A DNA stretch of 51,897 bases from an uncultured Lysobacteraceae bacterium (GTDB lineage: Bacteria; Pseudomonadota; Gammaproteobacteria; Xanthomonadales; Xanthomonadaceae): positions 1 through 51,897 of the forward strand of contig CAMLLG010000027.1 of NCBI GenBank assembly GCA_946480825.1, given 5' to 3'. Under the pieces are notes generated by a model, which ran no database searches, was not told the origin of the DNA, and saw only the letters and a program-made list of their open reading frames with translations. A program made the translations under genes and the position numbers. Below are positions 25,465 through 34,004 of the stretch, piece after piece (positions within the stretch are counted from its first letter, which is position 1; each line of letters starts with the position of its first letter).

Positions 25465-26022
25465 ATGTCGACCTATTGCGATGTCGCCCCCGGCCATCCC
25501 GTCCACGGGCCCTATCACGACCATGAGTACGGCTTTCCGCAGCGCGAGGAGCGCGAATTGTTCGAGCGGCTGATCCTGGAGATCAATCAGGCCGGGTTGA
25601 GCTGGGAGACCATCCTGAGGAAGCGCGAAGGGTTCCGGCAGGCCTACGACGGCTTCGATGTCGACGCGGTGGCCGCCTACGGCGAGGCCGACCGCGCACG
25701 GTTGTTGGCCGACCCCGGCATCATCCGCAACCGTTTGAAGGTGGAGGCCGCGATCCACAATGCGCAGGTGATCCGCGGCCTGCGCGATTCCCATGGCGGC
25801 TTCGCGGCGTGGCTCGATGCGCACGCGCGGCTCGATGGCGCACTGCGCGACAAGGCCGCATGGGTGAAGCTGTTCAAGCAGCGGTTCCGTTTCACCGGCG
25901 GCGAGATCGTCGGCGAGTTCCTGATGAGCCTCGGCTACCTGCCCGGCGCGCATCGCGAGAGCTGTCCGGTGCACAAACGCATCGTGAAGCTGAAGCCGGT
26001 GTGGCTGCGTATGTCCCGGTAG
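25465..26022 (+). CDS. tag: DNA-3-methyladenine glycosylase I
   Basis: 185 residues. It excises 3-methyladenine from alkylated DNA. Family features: Cys5 near the start, [11 protein letters not shown] (17-26), [19 protein letters not shown] (39-57), [20 protein letters not shown] and the C-terminal SCPVH with the second pair of zinc ligands. Slightly different from E. coli Tag in the 110-140 region. TATCCT ends 6 bases before ATG 25465 and no Shine-Dalgarno is seen, suggesting a leaderless message. Its TAG stop is the core of a GTAG repeat. Confidence 0.92.
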   Translation: MSTYCDVAPGHPVHGPYHDHEYGFPQREERELFERLILEINQAGLSWETILRKREGFRQAYDGFDVDAVAAYGEADRARLLADPGIIRNRLKVEAAIHNAQVIRGLRDSHGGFAAWLDAHARLDGALRDKAAWVKLFKQRFRFTGGEIVGEFLMSLGYLPGAHRESCPVHKRIVKLKPVWLRMSR

Positions 26023-26080
26023 AGCGGGCTTCAGCCCGCTGCTTCATGTCGCAAGTGCAGCGGCCTGAAGGCCGCTCTAC
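26019..26080. repeat. Inverted pair of GTAG-type REP hairpins
   Basis: The first unit is GTAG (26019-26022) plus AGCGGGC-TTCA-GCCCGCT; the second, inverted, is AGCGGCC-TGAA-GGCCGCT plus CTAC (26077-26080). This is the layout of REP dimers known in Stenotrophomonas/Xanthomonas-type genomes. It fills the whole gap between tag and the peptidase gene and can act as a bidirectional terminator. The TAG of each GTAG is the stop codon of the adjoining gene. Confidence 0.88.
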
Positions 26081-26970
26081 CGCGCGTCGTCGAACCGGAG
26101 AATGCCTTCCGGCCCGAACATCCGGAACGGGATCGATTCCAGGGTCATGCCGCGATTGATCTGCACCGCGAAATGCAGGTGCGGGCCGCTGGTGTAGCCG
26201 GTATCGCCGGAGAGTCCGATGACCTCGCCCTGGCGCACGCGCTGACCGACGCGCACCCGCACACCGCCGGTGTCGAGATGCGCGTAGAGCCCCATCGTGC
26301 CGTCGTCGTGGAGGATGCGCACGTAATTCGCGCGTCCCAGCGCGTCCGGATTGTTGGCGCCGGCGCGCGTGTAACCGGCTTCGAGTTCCATCACCGTGCC
26401 GGCGCGCGCGGCGAGCACCGGCGTGCCGATGTCGGCCGCGAAATCGATGCCGTAGCGGTTCTCGGCGTCGCGATGACTGTAGGCGCCGCCCCAGCCCTGT
26501 TCGATCCGCAGCGACCGGGTGTCCAGAGGAAAGCCGTATTCGACGTCCGCGGCGCGTGCGTTCGGGGTACCGCGCATCACGTCGAGATGGAACCGTGCGG
26601 TGGTGGTGACGGGCAGCCGGGTCACGATCCTGCGTTCGAGCGCGGGCACCACCGCGCGCGCCGGCAACGCGGGATCGGCGCCAGGCACGTCGCGATCCAT
26701 GGGGCGCAGGACGACCTCGATCGGCCCGGCGAGATGATTGTCGACCCAGGCCTCGATGGCATCGTCGCGATGTTCGAACCGCAGCCCGGCGATGGGCGTG
26801 TGTTCGATCGGCGTCGTCGACGGATCCGGCGCCGGTGCGTCCGGAGGCGTGGCATGGCGGGGCGTTTCGCGGACGAAGCCGCCGTCGCGCCAGCGGAAGA
26901 CATCGCCGGCCAGCGCGACGCCCAGGCCGACGCCGACCAGCAGCAGGAAGGCGGCGGTCAGCGCGCGCAT
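26077..26970 (-). CDS. Peptidase M23 (LytM-like) protein, signal-anchored
   Basis: 297 residues. The N-terminal hydrophobic segment (MRALTAAFLLLVGVGLGVAL) is a signal peptide or anchor. The C-terminal LytM domain starts near 190: RYGIDFAADIGTPVLAARAG, YAHLDTGG, GQRVRQGEVIGLSGDTG and GPHLHFAVQ. The HLH zinc motif and YAHL are intact, but the first ligand of HxGxD is Arg here (R-Y-G-I-D), a variant or reduced-activity site. It would act on peptidoglycan in the periplasm. Its gene starts 5 bases after the phytase-like gene stop, so the two are co-transcribed. Confidence 0.82.
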   Translation of the reverse strand: MRALTAAFLLLVGVGLGVALAGDVFRWRDGGFVRETPRHATPPDAPAPDPSTTPIEHTPIAGLRFEHRDDAIEAWVDNHLAGPIEVVLRPMDRDVPGADPALPARAVVPALERRIVTRLPVTTTARFHLDVMRGTPNARAADVEYGFPLDTRSLRIEQGWGGAYSHRDAENRYGIDFAADIGTPVLAARAGTVMELEAGYTRAGANNPDALGRANYVRILHDDGTMGLYAHLDTGGVRVRVGQRVRQGEVIGLSGDTGYTSGPHLHFAVQINRGMTLESIPFRMFGPEGILRFDDAR

Positions 26971-26975
26971 CGCGG

Positions 26976-28058
26976 TTACAGACAAGCGCGGTCGAGCTTC
27001 AGCGCGGCGGCGACTTCGCGCAGGTCGAATGCGGCCACGGATTTGTCCGCATGCACCGCGAACAGTGCGCCTTTCGGGAGGCCGGCGATCGGTGCGGCGC
27101 GCAGGGCGATGCCGTCGGTGGCGGCGACCGTGCGGCCGGTGAAGCTGCCGACCCGTGCGAGCGTCCTGCGGTCGAAGAAGTGGAATACGGTCAGCGGCGA
27201 CAGTTGGTCCACCGACACCCAATATCCCTTGTCTTGCCGGCAGGCCCAGAGCGCCACGCCCTCCGCTTCGAAGGCGAAGGTGTTTTCGGGCAGATGGCGG
27301 CCGGTGGCCCGTCCGGCGAAGGTGTATTCGCGGAGGGTCGATTGCGGCTGGTATTCGTCGGCGATGAGCAGGCGGTCGTGCGCGGGATCGCCGGCGATGG
27401 ATTCGACGATGCGCAGCGCGTTCTGCTCGCCGGTATCGCCGAAATGGCCGGCCTCTTCGGCGCGGACGGCGCCGTCGTCCGCGATGCGCACGCGGTAGCG
27501 GCGCACGCGCCGGTCCAGTTGCGCCAGCGGCGGCACCACGTCGAAACGTTCGCCATCCATGAAATTGTCGGTGACGTAGACCTCGATGGCGCCGTCGGCG
27601 AGCGGATTGAGCCACAGCCCGTACGGCGAACGCAGCGTGGGCTCGCCGAAGGCGCCGAGCGAGCGGAAGCTCGGCAGCGACAGGATCTGGATGCGGCGAT
27701 TGTCGCGTTCGGCCACGAACAGCAGGTCGCCGTGGACGGCGATGCCGTTCGGCCGCTTGAACTGCCCCGGCGCGCTGCCCTTGCCGCCGACATCGCGCAG
27801 CCGCGCACCGGTGGCCGCATCGAAGACCACTAGGCGGTGGGTCGATTTCGCGGTCGAGATCAGCCAGGTCGTGCCGTCGGGATGCCGCCAGGTGGTGAGG
27901 GAATCGAGCTCTTCGCCCGGATTTTCCGCGGAGACGAAGGCCTCGCCCACCACGATCGGCGCATCCGGCGGACCATCGTCCCGGGCCGAGGCCGCGCAGG
28001 CGGAGAGCGTGAGGGTGAAAGCGAGAGCGGCCAGCGGGCCGAAGGAGGCGATGCGCAT
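26976..28058 (-). CDS. Beta-propeller lipoprotein, 3-phytase-like
   Basis: 360 residues. Lipoprotein signal with lipobox LSAC (cleavage before Cys20). Repeated propeller strands: RLVVFDAATGARLRDVG, RPNGIAVHGDLLFVAERDNRR, YGLWLNPLADG, EGVALWACRQDKGYWVSVDQ and ALFAVHADKSVAAFDLREV. The order and the EGVALW/KGYWV pattern match beta-propeller phytases, which release phosphate from phytate with calcium. Activity here is unproven because the acidic calcium ligands were not checked one by one; a generic NHL-like propeller is the alternative. Upstream partner of the M23 gene. Confidence 0.7.
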   Translation of the reverse strand: MRIASFGPLAALAFTLTLSACAASARDDGPPDAPIVVGEAFVSAENPGEELDSLTTWRHPDGTTWLISTAKSTHRLVVFDAATGARLRDVGGKGSAPGQFKRPNGIAVHGDLLFVAERDNRRIQILSLPSFRSLGAFGEPTLRSPYGLWLNPLADGAIEVYVTDNFMDGERFDVVPPLAQLDRRVRRYRVRIADDGAVRAEEAGHFGDTGEQNALRIVESIAGDPAHDRLLIADEYQPQSTLREYTFAGRATGRHLPENTFAFEAEGVALWACRQDKGYWVSVDQLSPLTVFHFFDRRTLARVGSFTGRTVAATDGIALRAAPIAGLPKGALFAVHADKSVAAFDLREVAAALKLDRACL

Positions 28059-28132
28059 CGGCCCAAGTATCGCCCAAACCCCGGAACCGGGACAGGCTCC
28101 TCGATGGCCATCGCTTTATCCGCATGAAGCGA

Positions 28133-28161
28133 TTGACAAGTGTGAAAGCCGGGGGCAGACT
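28133..28161 (+). promoter_or_regulatory. Promoter of the metX operon
   Basis: Consensus -35 TTGACA (28133-28138), 17-base spacer, weak -10 CAGACT (28156-28161). The predicted start near 28168 coincides with the 5' edge of the SAM riboswitch. Confidence 0.6.
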
Positions 28162-28167
28162 GGCGCC

Positions 28168-28300
28168 ATCCATCAAGACCGGCTGAGGGACAGGCCCGAA
28201 GACGCCGGGGCAACCTGATGGAGGCATCGCCGACGCGAGGCTTCCACAAGGTGCCAACTCCTGCGGGGACCCTGTGTCCGCCGTGAAGATGGTTGCGCGT
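28168..28300 (+). ncRNA. SAM riboswitch (S-box/SAM-I clan) of the metX operon
   Basis: Conserved S-box blocks are visible in order: ATCAAGA, CTGAGGGACAGGCCCGAAGA, GGGGCAACC and AAGGTGCCAACTCCTGC. P3 can form between TGGAGGC and GCTTCCA. It lies directly upstream of metX and downstream of a good promoter. I could not settle the P1 partner (the 3' strand may lie at 28287-28298), so the 3' edge and the subtype are approximate. S-adenosylmethionine binding would repress methionine synthesis. Confidence 0.85.
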
Positions 28301-28344
28301 CGCGGGCTCGTGTCTCTTTTCATCCGTGCGCAGCAGCATTCCTC

Positions 28345-28388
28345 CGGTCTCCCCGCGGCTTCGATGGCCCTCATCGCCCCGGAGACCG
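28345..28388 (+). promoter_or_regulatory. Hairpin hiding the metX ribosome binding site
   Basis: CGGTCTCC (28345-28352) pairs perfectly with GGAGACCG (28381-28388). The 3' arm contains the GGAG Shine-Dalgarno, 6 bases before ATG 28391. The 5' arm could instead pair (one G-U) with GGGGACC at 28265-28271 at the riboswitch 3' edge, giving an on/off switch. Confidence 0.65.
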
Positions 28389-28390
28389 CC

Positions 28391-29443
28391 ATGACCCTCG
28401 CCGCCTACGCCGAACCGCAACTCGCGGATACGCATCCCTACGACTGTCGATCTTTCGCCACGACCGCGTCCGACGCGGGCCAGGCGATCCGCGGCCGCGT
28501 GCCCGCGCGCCTGCGCCTGCGCCATGCCGGCGAGCGGGATGTGCAGATCGCCTACGAACTGGTCGGCCCCGCCGGCGCGCCGGTCGTGTTGGCCGCAGGC
28601 GGCATCTCCGCGCACAAACACGTGATCGCCAGCGAAGCCTTTCCCGAAGCGGGTTGGTGGCAGAGCCAGAGCGGCGTCGGTCTCGACACGTCGCGTCTGC
28701 GATTGCTGGCCATCGACTGGCTGGGCGCGGATGGGCGCCTGGATGTCGTGATCGATAGCGCCGATCAGGCCGATGCCATCGCCGCCGTGCTCGATGCGCT
28801 TGGCATCGATGCGGTCGCCGCGTTTCTCGGCAGTTCCTACGGCGCGATGGTCGGCCTGCAGTTCGCCGCGCGTCATCCGCGTCGGGTGGGGCGGCTGGTC
28901 GCGATCAGCGGCGCCCATCGTTCGCATCCCTACGCCAGTGCATGGCGCGCGCTGCAGCGCCAGGCGGTCGCGCTCGGTCAATTGCAGTGCGACGAATCGC
29001 AGGGGTTGGCGCTGGCGCGGCAACTGGCGATGCTGAGTTACCGCACGCCGGCCGAGTTCGCCGAACGTTTCGACGCGGCACCGACGGTCACGCACGATCG
29101 CGTGCGCGTCGCCGCCGAGGATTATCTCGAACACTGCGCATCGACCTGGGTCGCGCGCACACCGCCCGTCGCGTTCCTGCGCCTGTCCGAATCGATCGAT
29201 CTGCATCGCGTCGATCCGAGCGCTGTGGTCGTGCCGACGACGGTGGTGGCCATCGCCGAGGATCGACTGGTGCCGCTGGATGATCTGTTCGCGCTGTCCG
29301 AAGCGCTGCCGCAGGGCGAAATTCGCGTGCTGCGCTCGAAGTACGGTCACGATGCCTTTCTTACCGAGACGCTGGAGATCGGCAATGTGATCGGCAACGC
29401 CGTCGATGCCGCGCTGCAGGATCTGTCCGGAGGTGAGGCATGA
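28391..29443 (+). CDS. metX: MetX-family homoserine O-acyltransferase (probably O-succinyltransferase)
   Basis: 350 residues, alpha/beta-hydrolase fold. The triad is visible: Ser149 in GSSYGAMVG, Asp291 in IAEDRLVP and His320 in KYGHDAF. It activates homoserine at the start of the methionine branch. Xanthomonad MetX-like enzymes are reported to use succinyl-CoA; the acyl donor is not decided by what I can see. ATG 28391 is chosen over in-frame codons upstream because GGAG is 6 bases before it and upstream codons would run through the riboswitch tail. It overlaps metB by ATGA. Confidence 0.88.
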   Translation: MTLAAYAEPQLADTHPYDCRSFATTASDAGQAIRGRVPARLRLRHAGERDVQIAYELVGPAGAPVVLAAGGISAHKHVIASEAFPEAGWWQSQSGVGLDTSRLRLLAIDWLGADGRLDVVIDSADQADAIAAVLDALGIDAVAAFLGSSYGAMVGLQFAARHPRRVGRLVAISGAHRSHPYASAWRALQRQAVALGQLQCDESQGLALARQLAMLSYRTPAEFAERFDAAPTVTHDRVRVAAEDYLEHCASTWVARTPPVAFLRLSESIDLHRVDPSAVVVPTTVVAIAEDRLVPLDDLFALSEALPQGEIRVLRSKYGHDAFLTETLEIGNVIGNAVDAALQDLSGGEA

Positions 29444-30684
29444 GCATCGATACCATCGAACCGGGCCGCAGCGCCGCCCGCGCCGCCACCCGCGCCGTGC
29501 GTGCCGGCATCGACCGCGACACCGCGTTCGGCGCGGTGACCCCGCCGCTGGTGCTGTCCTCGAATTTCAGCTTCGCCGGTTTCGGCGAGAAGCGGCGATA
29601 CGACTACACCCGCAGCGGCAATCCCACCCGCGATCTGCTGGCGGAAGCGCTGGCGGAACTGGAAGGCGGGGCCGGCGCGGTGGTCACGTCCACGGGCATG
29701 TCCGCGATCACCCTGCTGCTGCACGCGCTGCTGCAGCCGGGCGATCGTCTGGTGGTGCCGCACGATGCCTACGGCGGCAGTTGGCGGCTGTTCAACGCGC
29801 TGGCGAAAAAGGGCGCCTTCGAACTGTCGACGATCGATTTCACCGATCCGCGCGCGCTGGCCGATGCGCTCGCGCAGAAGCCGGCGGTGGTGTGGATCGA
29901 AACGCCGTCGAACCCGCTGCTGCGCATCACCGATCTGCGCTTCGTGATCGAAGCCGCGCATGCGGCCGGCGCGCAGGCGGTGGTCGACAACACCTTCCTG
30001 TCGCCGGCGCTGCAGACCCCGATCGCGTTCGGCGCCGACTTCGTGGTGCACTCCACCACCAAGTACATCAACGGCCACAGCGACGTGGTCGGCGGCGCGG
30101 TGGTGGCGAAGACCGCGGAGCATCAGCAGCAGCTGACCTGGTGGGCGAATGCGCTGGGTATCACCGGTGCGCCGTTCGACAGCTTCCTCACCCTGCGCGG
30201 GCTGCGCACGCTGGACGTGCGCCTGCGCGCGCATCAGGAAAACACCGCCGCGCTGATCGAAGTGCTGCAGGCGCATCCGGCGGTGCGCGCGCTGCACTAT
30301 CCGGGCCTGGCGTCGCATCCGGGTCACGCCGTGGCCGCGCGCCAGCAGAAGGGCTTCGGCGCGATGCTCAGCCTCGAGCTCGACGGCAGCGCACAGACCG
30401 ACGGCAGCGACGCCGTGCGCGCCTTCATCGAAGGTCTCGACTATTTCACCCTCGCCGAATCGTTGGGCGGGGTCGAAAGCCTGATCGCGCATCCGGCGAC
30501 GATGACGCACGCAGCGATGACCGCCGAGGCGCGCGCCGCCGCCGGCATCGGCGATGGCCTGCTGCGACTGTCGGTGGGCATCGAACATGCGGACGACCTG
30601 GTCGCCGACATCGCCGCCGCGCTCGATCGCGCGCTCGCGGTGATCGATGCGGGCAAGCGGTCGTCGAAACAGATCGCGGTATGA
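29440..30684 (+). CDS. metB: Cystathionine gamma-synthase / O-succinylhomoserine (thiol)-lyase
   Basis: 414 residues, Cys/Met-metabolism PLP enzyme. The PLP lysine is Lys208 in HSTTKYINGHSDVVGG; YTRSGNPTRDLL, STGMSAITLLLHAL and the C-terminal ESLGGVESLIAHPATMTH are family signatures. It joins activated homoserine with cysteine (or sulfide) to make cystathionine (or homocysteine). The ATG overlaps the metX stop (ATGA) and its own stop overlaps hom in the same way, so synthesis is translationally coupled under the SAM switch. The choice of cystathionine over homocysteine formation is inferred from the operon. Confidence 0.9.
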   Translation: MSIDTIEPGRSAARAATRAVRAGIDRDTAFGAVTPPLVLSSNFSFAGFGEKRRYDYTRSGNPTRDLLAEALAELEGGAGAVVTSTGMSAITLLLHALLQPGDRLVVPHDAYGGSWRLFNALAKKGAFELSTIDFTDPRALADALAQKPAVVWIETPSNPLLRITDLRFVIEAAHAAGAQAVVDNTFLSPALQTPIAFGADFVVHSTTKYINGHSDVVGGAVVAKTAEHQQQLTWWANALGITGAPFDSFLTLRGLRTLDVRLRAHQENTAALIEVLQAHPAVRALHYPGLASHPGHAVAARQQKGFGAMLSLELDGSAQTDGSDAVRAFIEGLDYFTLAESLGGVESLIAHPATMTHAAMTAEARAAAGIGDGLLRLSVGIEHADDLVADIAAALDRALAVIDAGKRSSKQIAV

Positions 30685-31811
30685 CCATCGCCGCGATCGC
30701 GACGCGTCCCCCCGTCGGATCGCGGCGGACGCCGAATTCCGCCGACATCGCGACCACGTCCGCACGGACAGCGCCCGCGCGGATCGCGCTGCTGGGGACC
30801 GGCACGGTGGGCACGGCGGTGCTCGCACGGTTGGCCGCCTGGCAGGGCACGTCGTTCGGCGAGCGCCTGACGCTGGCGCATGTCGCCAATTCGCGCCATG
30901 CTTTCCGGCCCGCCGTCGACGGTCGCGAGTGGCGCGAAGCGACTGAAGCCTCCGCGTCGCTCGCCGATGTCGCGCGTGCGCTCGCCGGCCCGGAGACCCG
31001 GATCGTCATCGACGCCACCGCGAGCGATGCCGTCGCCGAACAGCATGCGGCGTGGCTCGCGCAGGGCATTCATGTCGTCACCGCCTGCAAACTCGGGCAG
31101 GGCACCTCGCTCGCGCGCTGGCGCGACATCCGCGAAGCCTGCGCGCGGAGCGGCGCGCGCTACGGCGACCGCGCCACCGTCGGCGCCGGGCTGCCGTTGT
31201 TGTCGTCGCTGCGCGCGCTGCAAGCCGGCGGCGACCGCATCCACGGCATCGCCGGCGTACTTTCGGGGTCGCTGGCGTGGTTGTTCGACCAATACGATGG
31301 TCTGCGCCCGTTTTCCGGTTTCGTGCGCCAGGCGCGCGATGACGGCTACACCGAGCCGGATCCGCGCGACGATCTCAGCGGCGAAGACGTACGCCGCAAA
31401 CTCCTGATCCTCGCCCGCACCGCCGGCGTCGTGCTCGACAGCGCCGACGTCGAGGTCGATTCGCTGGTGCCGTCGTCGCTCGCGGCGCTGTCGGCCGCGG
31501 ATGTCGATGCCGCGTTGCCGCAACTCGACGCGCCGCTTCGGGAACGCTACGCCGATGCCTACAAGCGCGGCGAGAAATTGCGCTTCATCGCACGGCTGGA
31601 AGACGGACGCGCGCGGGTCGGGCTGGAATCGCTGCCGGCGACGCATCCGCTCGCCGGCGGTGCCGGCACCGACAACCGGGTCGCGATCTGGTCCGACCGC
31701 TATTCGCAGCAGCCGTTGGTGATCCAGGGGCCGGGCGCCGGCGCGGCGGTCACCGCGGCCGCGCTGCTCGACGATGTTCTGGAGATCGCGTCCGCCTCAG
31801 CGTGCCGCTGA
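30681..31811 (+). CDS. hom: Homoserine dehydrogenase
   Basis: 376 residues, monofunctional (no aspartokinase domain). The NAD(P) motif is IALLGTGTVGTAVLARL after a ~35-residue extension. The catalytic domain has GAGLPLLSSLRALQAGGDRIHGIAGVLSGSLAWLF and EPDPRDDLSGEDVRRKLLILAR, as in the C-terminal half of ThrA/MetL. It reduces aspartate semialdehyde to homoserine, the substrate of MetX. ATGA overlap with metB. Its last 15 bases overlap the end of the convergent GGDEF-EAL gene. Confidence 0.9.
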   Translation: MTIAAIATRPPVGSRRTPNSADIATTSARTAPARIALLGTGTVGTAVLARLAAWQGTSFGERLTLAHVANSRHAFRPAVDGREWREATEASASLADVARALAGPETRIVIDATASDAVAEQHAAWLAQGIHVVTACKLGQGTSLARWRDIREACARSGARYGDRATVGAGLPLLSSLRALQAGGDRIHGIAGVLSGSLAWLFDQYDGLRPFSGFVRQARDDGYTEPDPRDDLSGEDVRRKLLILARTAGVVLDSADVEVDSLVPSSLAALSAADVDAALPQLDAPLRERYADAYKRGEKLRFIARLEDGRARVGLESLPATHPLAGGAGTDNRVAIWSDRYSQQPLVIQGPGAGAAVTAAALLDDVLEIASASACR

Positions 31812-34004
31812 GGCGGTGATCGCGGCGGTCTCGCCGTTCGCCCTGAAGAACTCTTCCAGCGGTTGCGGCCGGTGCAGAAAATAGCCCTGCGCGTAATCGA
31901 TGCCGAGCGTGCGCAGGGTCTGCAGGACCGCCTCGCTTTCGACCTGTTCGGCGATGGTCTTCTTGTCGAGGACGTGAGCGATGTCGGCGATCGAGCGCGC
32001 GACCGCCGCGGACAGGTCGGAGTCTGCGAGATTGCGGATGAAGCTGCCGTCGATCTTCAGATAATCGACATCGAGCGAACGCAGATAGTCGAACGAGCAG
32101 AAGCCGGTGCCGAAATCGTCCAGCGCGAACGCGCAGCCCAGCGCGCGCAGTTTCTGGATCAGTTCCTGCGCGCGGGACAGATCGCGGACGGCGCTGGTCT
32201 CGGTGATCTCGAAGCAGAGCTTGTGCGCGGGCAGCGTGCTGCGGCGCACGCGGGCGATCAGGAAGTCGCGGAAGGATTCGTCCACCATCGACGCCGCGGT
32301 GAGATTGATCGCGCACAGACCGACCCGTTCCGCGGCGACGGGCCGCGATTCGAACCAGCGCAACGCGAGTTCGATCACGTGCCGGTCCAGCGCCACGCCC
32401 AGTTGGAAGCGTTCGGCCGCGGGAATGAATTGCCCGGGCGCCAGCAGTTGCCCGCCGGCGCGGTCGCGCATGCGCAGCAGGATTTCGATGTGCAGGCCGC
32501 CCAGGTCGCCGTCGGCGAAGGGCGAGATCGATTGGCAGTGCAGTTCGAACAGTCCGCGGTCCAGCGCTTCGCGGATGCGTACCGCCCAGCGCATGGCTTC
32601 GGTGCGGTCCTGGGCGTCGCCGCGCGATTCGTTGGCCAGACAGATGCGGTTGCCGCCCAGTTCCTTGGCGGTGAAACAGGCGGTGTCGGCCAGCGACATC
32701 AGATCGGCGCGTCCCGTCTCCGCGGCGCGGAACGGCACCAGCCCGATGCTGGCGGTGGCGTTCAGCACCCGGCCGTGCCAACCCACGCGATATTGCTCGA
32801 TCGCCTGGCGGACCTGCTCGATGCGCGCACGCAGACGCGCGTCGTCGCCCTCCAGCAGCAGCGCGAACTCGTCGCCGCCGATCCGGAACACCTCGCCGTC
32901 CGTACCGATCTCCGCGCGCAACAGCGAGCCGATGCCGTGCAGCATCGCGTCGCCGGCGGCGTGGCCAGTGGTGTCGTTGATCACGCTGAAATGATCCAGA
33001 TCGAGATAGGCGAGGCTCCGGTTGCGATCGGTGCCGGCGCGCGCCGCCTTCATCGCCGATTCGAACGCTGCGCGGTTCGGCAGGCCGGTGGCCTCGTCCG
33101 TCGTCGCGCGCCGCAGTGCGCGCTGGTTCGCCGCACGCTGCTGCGCCATCGCCGCCATGAGAGTGATCGGCACGTTCGCGAACACGCACATCGAACCCAG
33201 CAGCATCGCCGCTTCCAGGGTGTCGTGCGGCGCCGGAAATCCGGCCATGCCCAACCCGGCGAGCGAGGTCAGCGTCAGCACCGTGGCTGCGGTGCCCACG
33301 ATCGACCAGATCGGTTCGAAGCGGATCGCGCCCCACACCAGCACGGCCAGCGGCAGTGCGACCATGCCGTAAGCGTAGGGGCTGCTGTGGATGCCGATCA
33401 GCGAAATCGCCAGATAGGTCCCGAGCAGGCAGGCCATCCAGACCGCTTTTTCCTGACGCGGCGCATACAGCGCGACCGGTCGGTGGAGCGTGCGCGATCG
33501 TGCCGCCGGATCGCTGAAAAACAACACCACCGGCCCGAGGGTCATGATGCCGAGCAGATCGCCCAACGCCCACTTCGCGTAGGCAGGCCAGAAATCGTGG
33601 CCGTCCAGCATCCCCGCCGCGATCAGTCCGCTGCTGCCGATGAGGCCCGACACCAGCGACATCACCAGGCCGCCCAGCAGAATGCTGAAACCGCTGTGCA
33701 TGCTCAGCGGGTTGTCCAGATCCTTCCAACGCGCGCAGGCGAAATGACCGGCGAGCGCGCCGAGCACGTTGCTCAGCAGCGAAAACGGCAGGAAAGCCGG
33801 CGGGATCGGCGCGAGCAGCAGGTGGGTCAGCAGGACCGGCATCACCGCGATCAGCGACCAGCGCGGGCCGTAGCGCAGGGTCGCCGCGAAGGCGATGCCG
33901 GCCGGCGGCCAGATCAGCGTGACTTCCGCGCCCATGCCGATGAACGCCACCGCGTACCACGCGCCGACGAAGTAGGCTGCGGACAAGAGGAGAAAACGTT
34001 GCAT
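31797..34004 (-). CDS. MASE1-GGDEF-EAL cyclic-di-GMP protein
   Basis: 735 residues. An N-terminal MASE1 membrane sensor with about eight hydrophobic segments (1-285; WPPAGIAFAATLRYGPR at 32-48). The GGDEF domain (about 295-455) has the intact motif RIGGDEF at 374-380, so synthesis is possible. The EAL domain (about 470-725) has EIL at 507-509 in place of EAL, and keeps FEITETSAV, ALDDFGTGFCSFDYL, LKIDGSFI and IAEQVES, so phosphodiesterase activity is also plausible. Start at ATG 34004 (MQRFLLLSAAYFVGAW) follows the MASE1 family. Convergent overlap with hom. Confidence 0.9.
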   Translation of the reverse strand: MQRFLLLSAAYFVGAWYAVAFIGMGAEVTLIWPPAGIAFAATLRYGPRWSLIAVMPVLLTHLLLAPIPPAFLPFSLLSNVLGALAGHFACARWKDLDNPLSMHSGFSILLGGLVMSLVSGLIGSSGLIAAGMLDGHDFWPAYAKWALGDLLGIMTLGPVVLFFSDPAARSRTLHRPVALYAPRQEKAVWMACLLGTYLAISLIGIHSSPYAYGMVALPLAVLVWGAIRFEPIWSIVGTAATVLTLTSLAGLGMAGFPAPHDTLEAAMLLGSMCVFANVPITLMAAMAQQRAANQRALRRATTDEATGLPNRAAFESAMKAARAGTDRNRSLAYLDLDHFSVINDTTGHAAGDAMLHGIGSLLRAEIGTDGEVFRIGGDEFALLLEGDDARLRARIEQVRQAIEQYRVGWHGRVLNATASIGLVPFRAAETGRADLMSLADTACFTAKELGGNRICLANESRGDAQDRTEAMRWAVRIREALDRGLFELHCQSISPFADGDLGGLHIEILLRMRDRAGGQLLAPGQFIPAAERFQLGVALDRHVIELALRWFESRPVAAERVGLCAINLTAASMVDESFRDFLIARVRRSTLPAHKLCFEITETSAVRDLSRAQELIQKLRALGCAFALDDFGTGFCSFDYLRSLDVDYLKIDGSFIRNLADSDLSAAVARSIADIAHVLDKKTIAEQVESEAVLQTLRTLGIDYAQGYFLHRPQPLEEFFRANGETAAITASAAR

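Noticed and set aside
28274..28390. Upstream in-frame start for metX within the riboswitch tail
   Set aside because: The extra residues match nothing in the MetX family, and the GGAG-ATG at 28381-28391 is far better placed.
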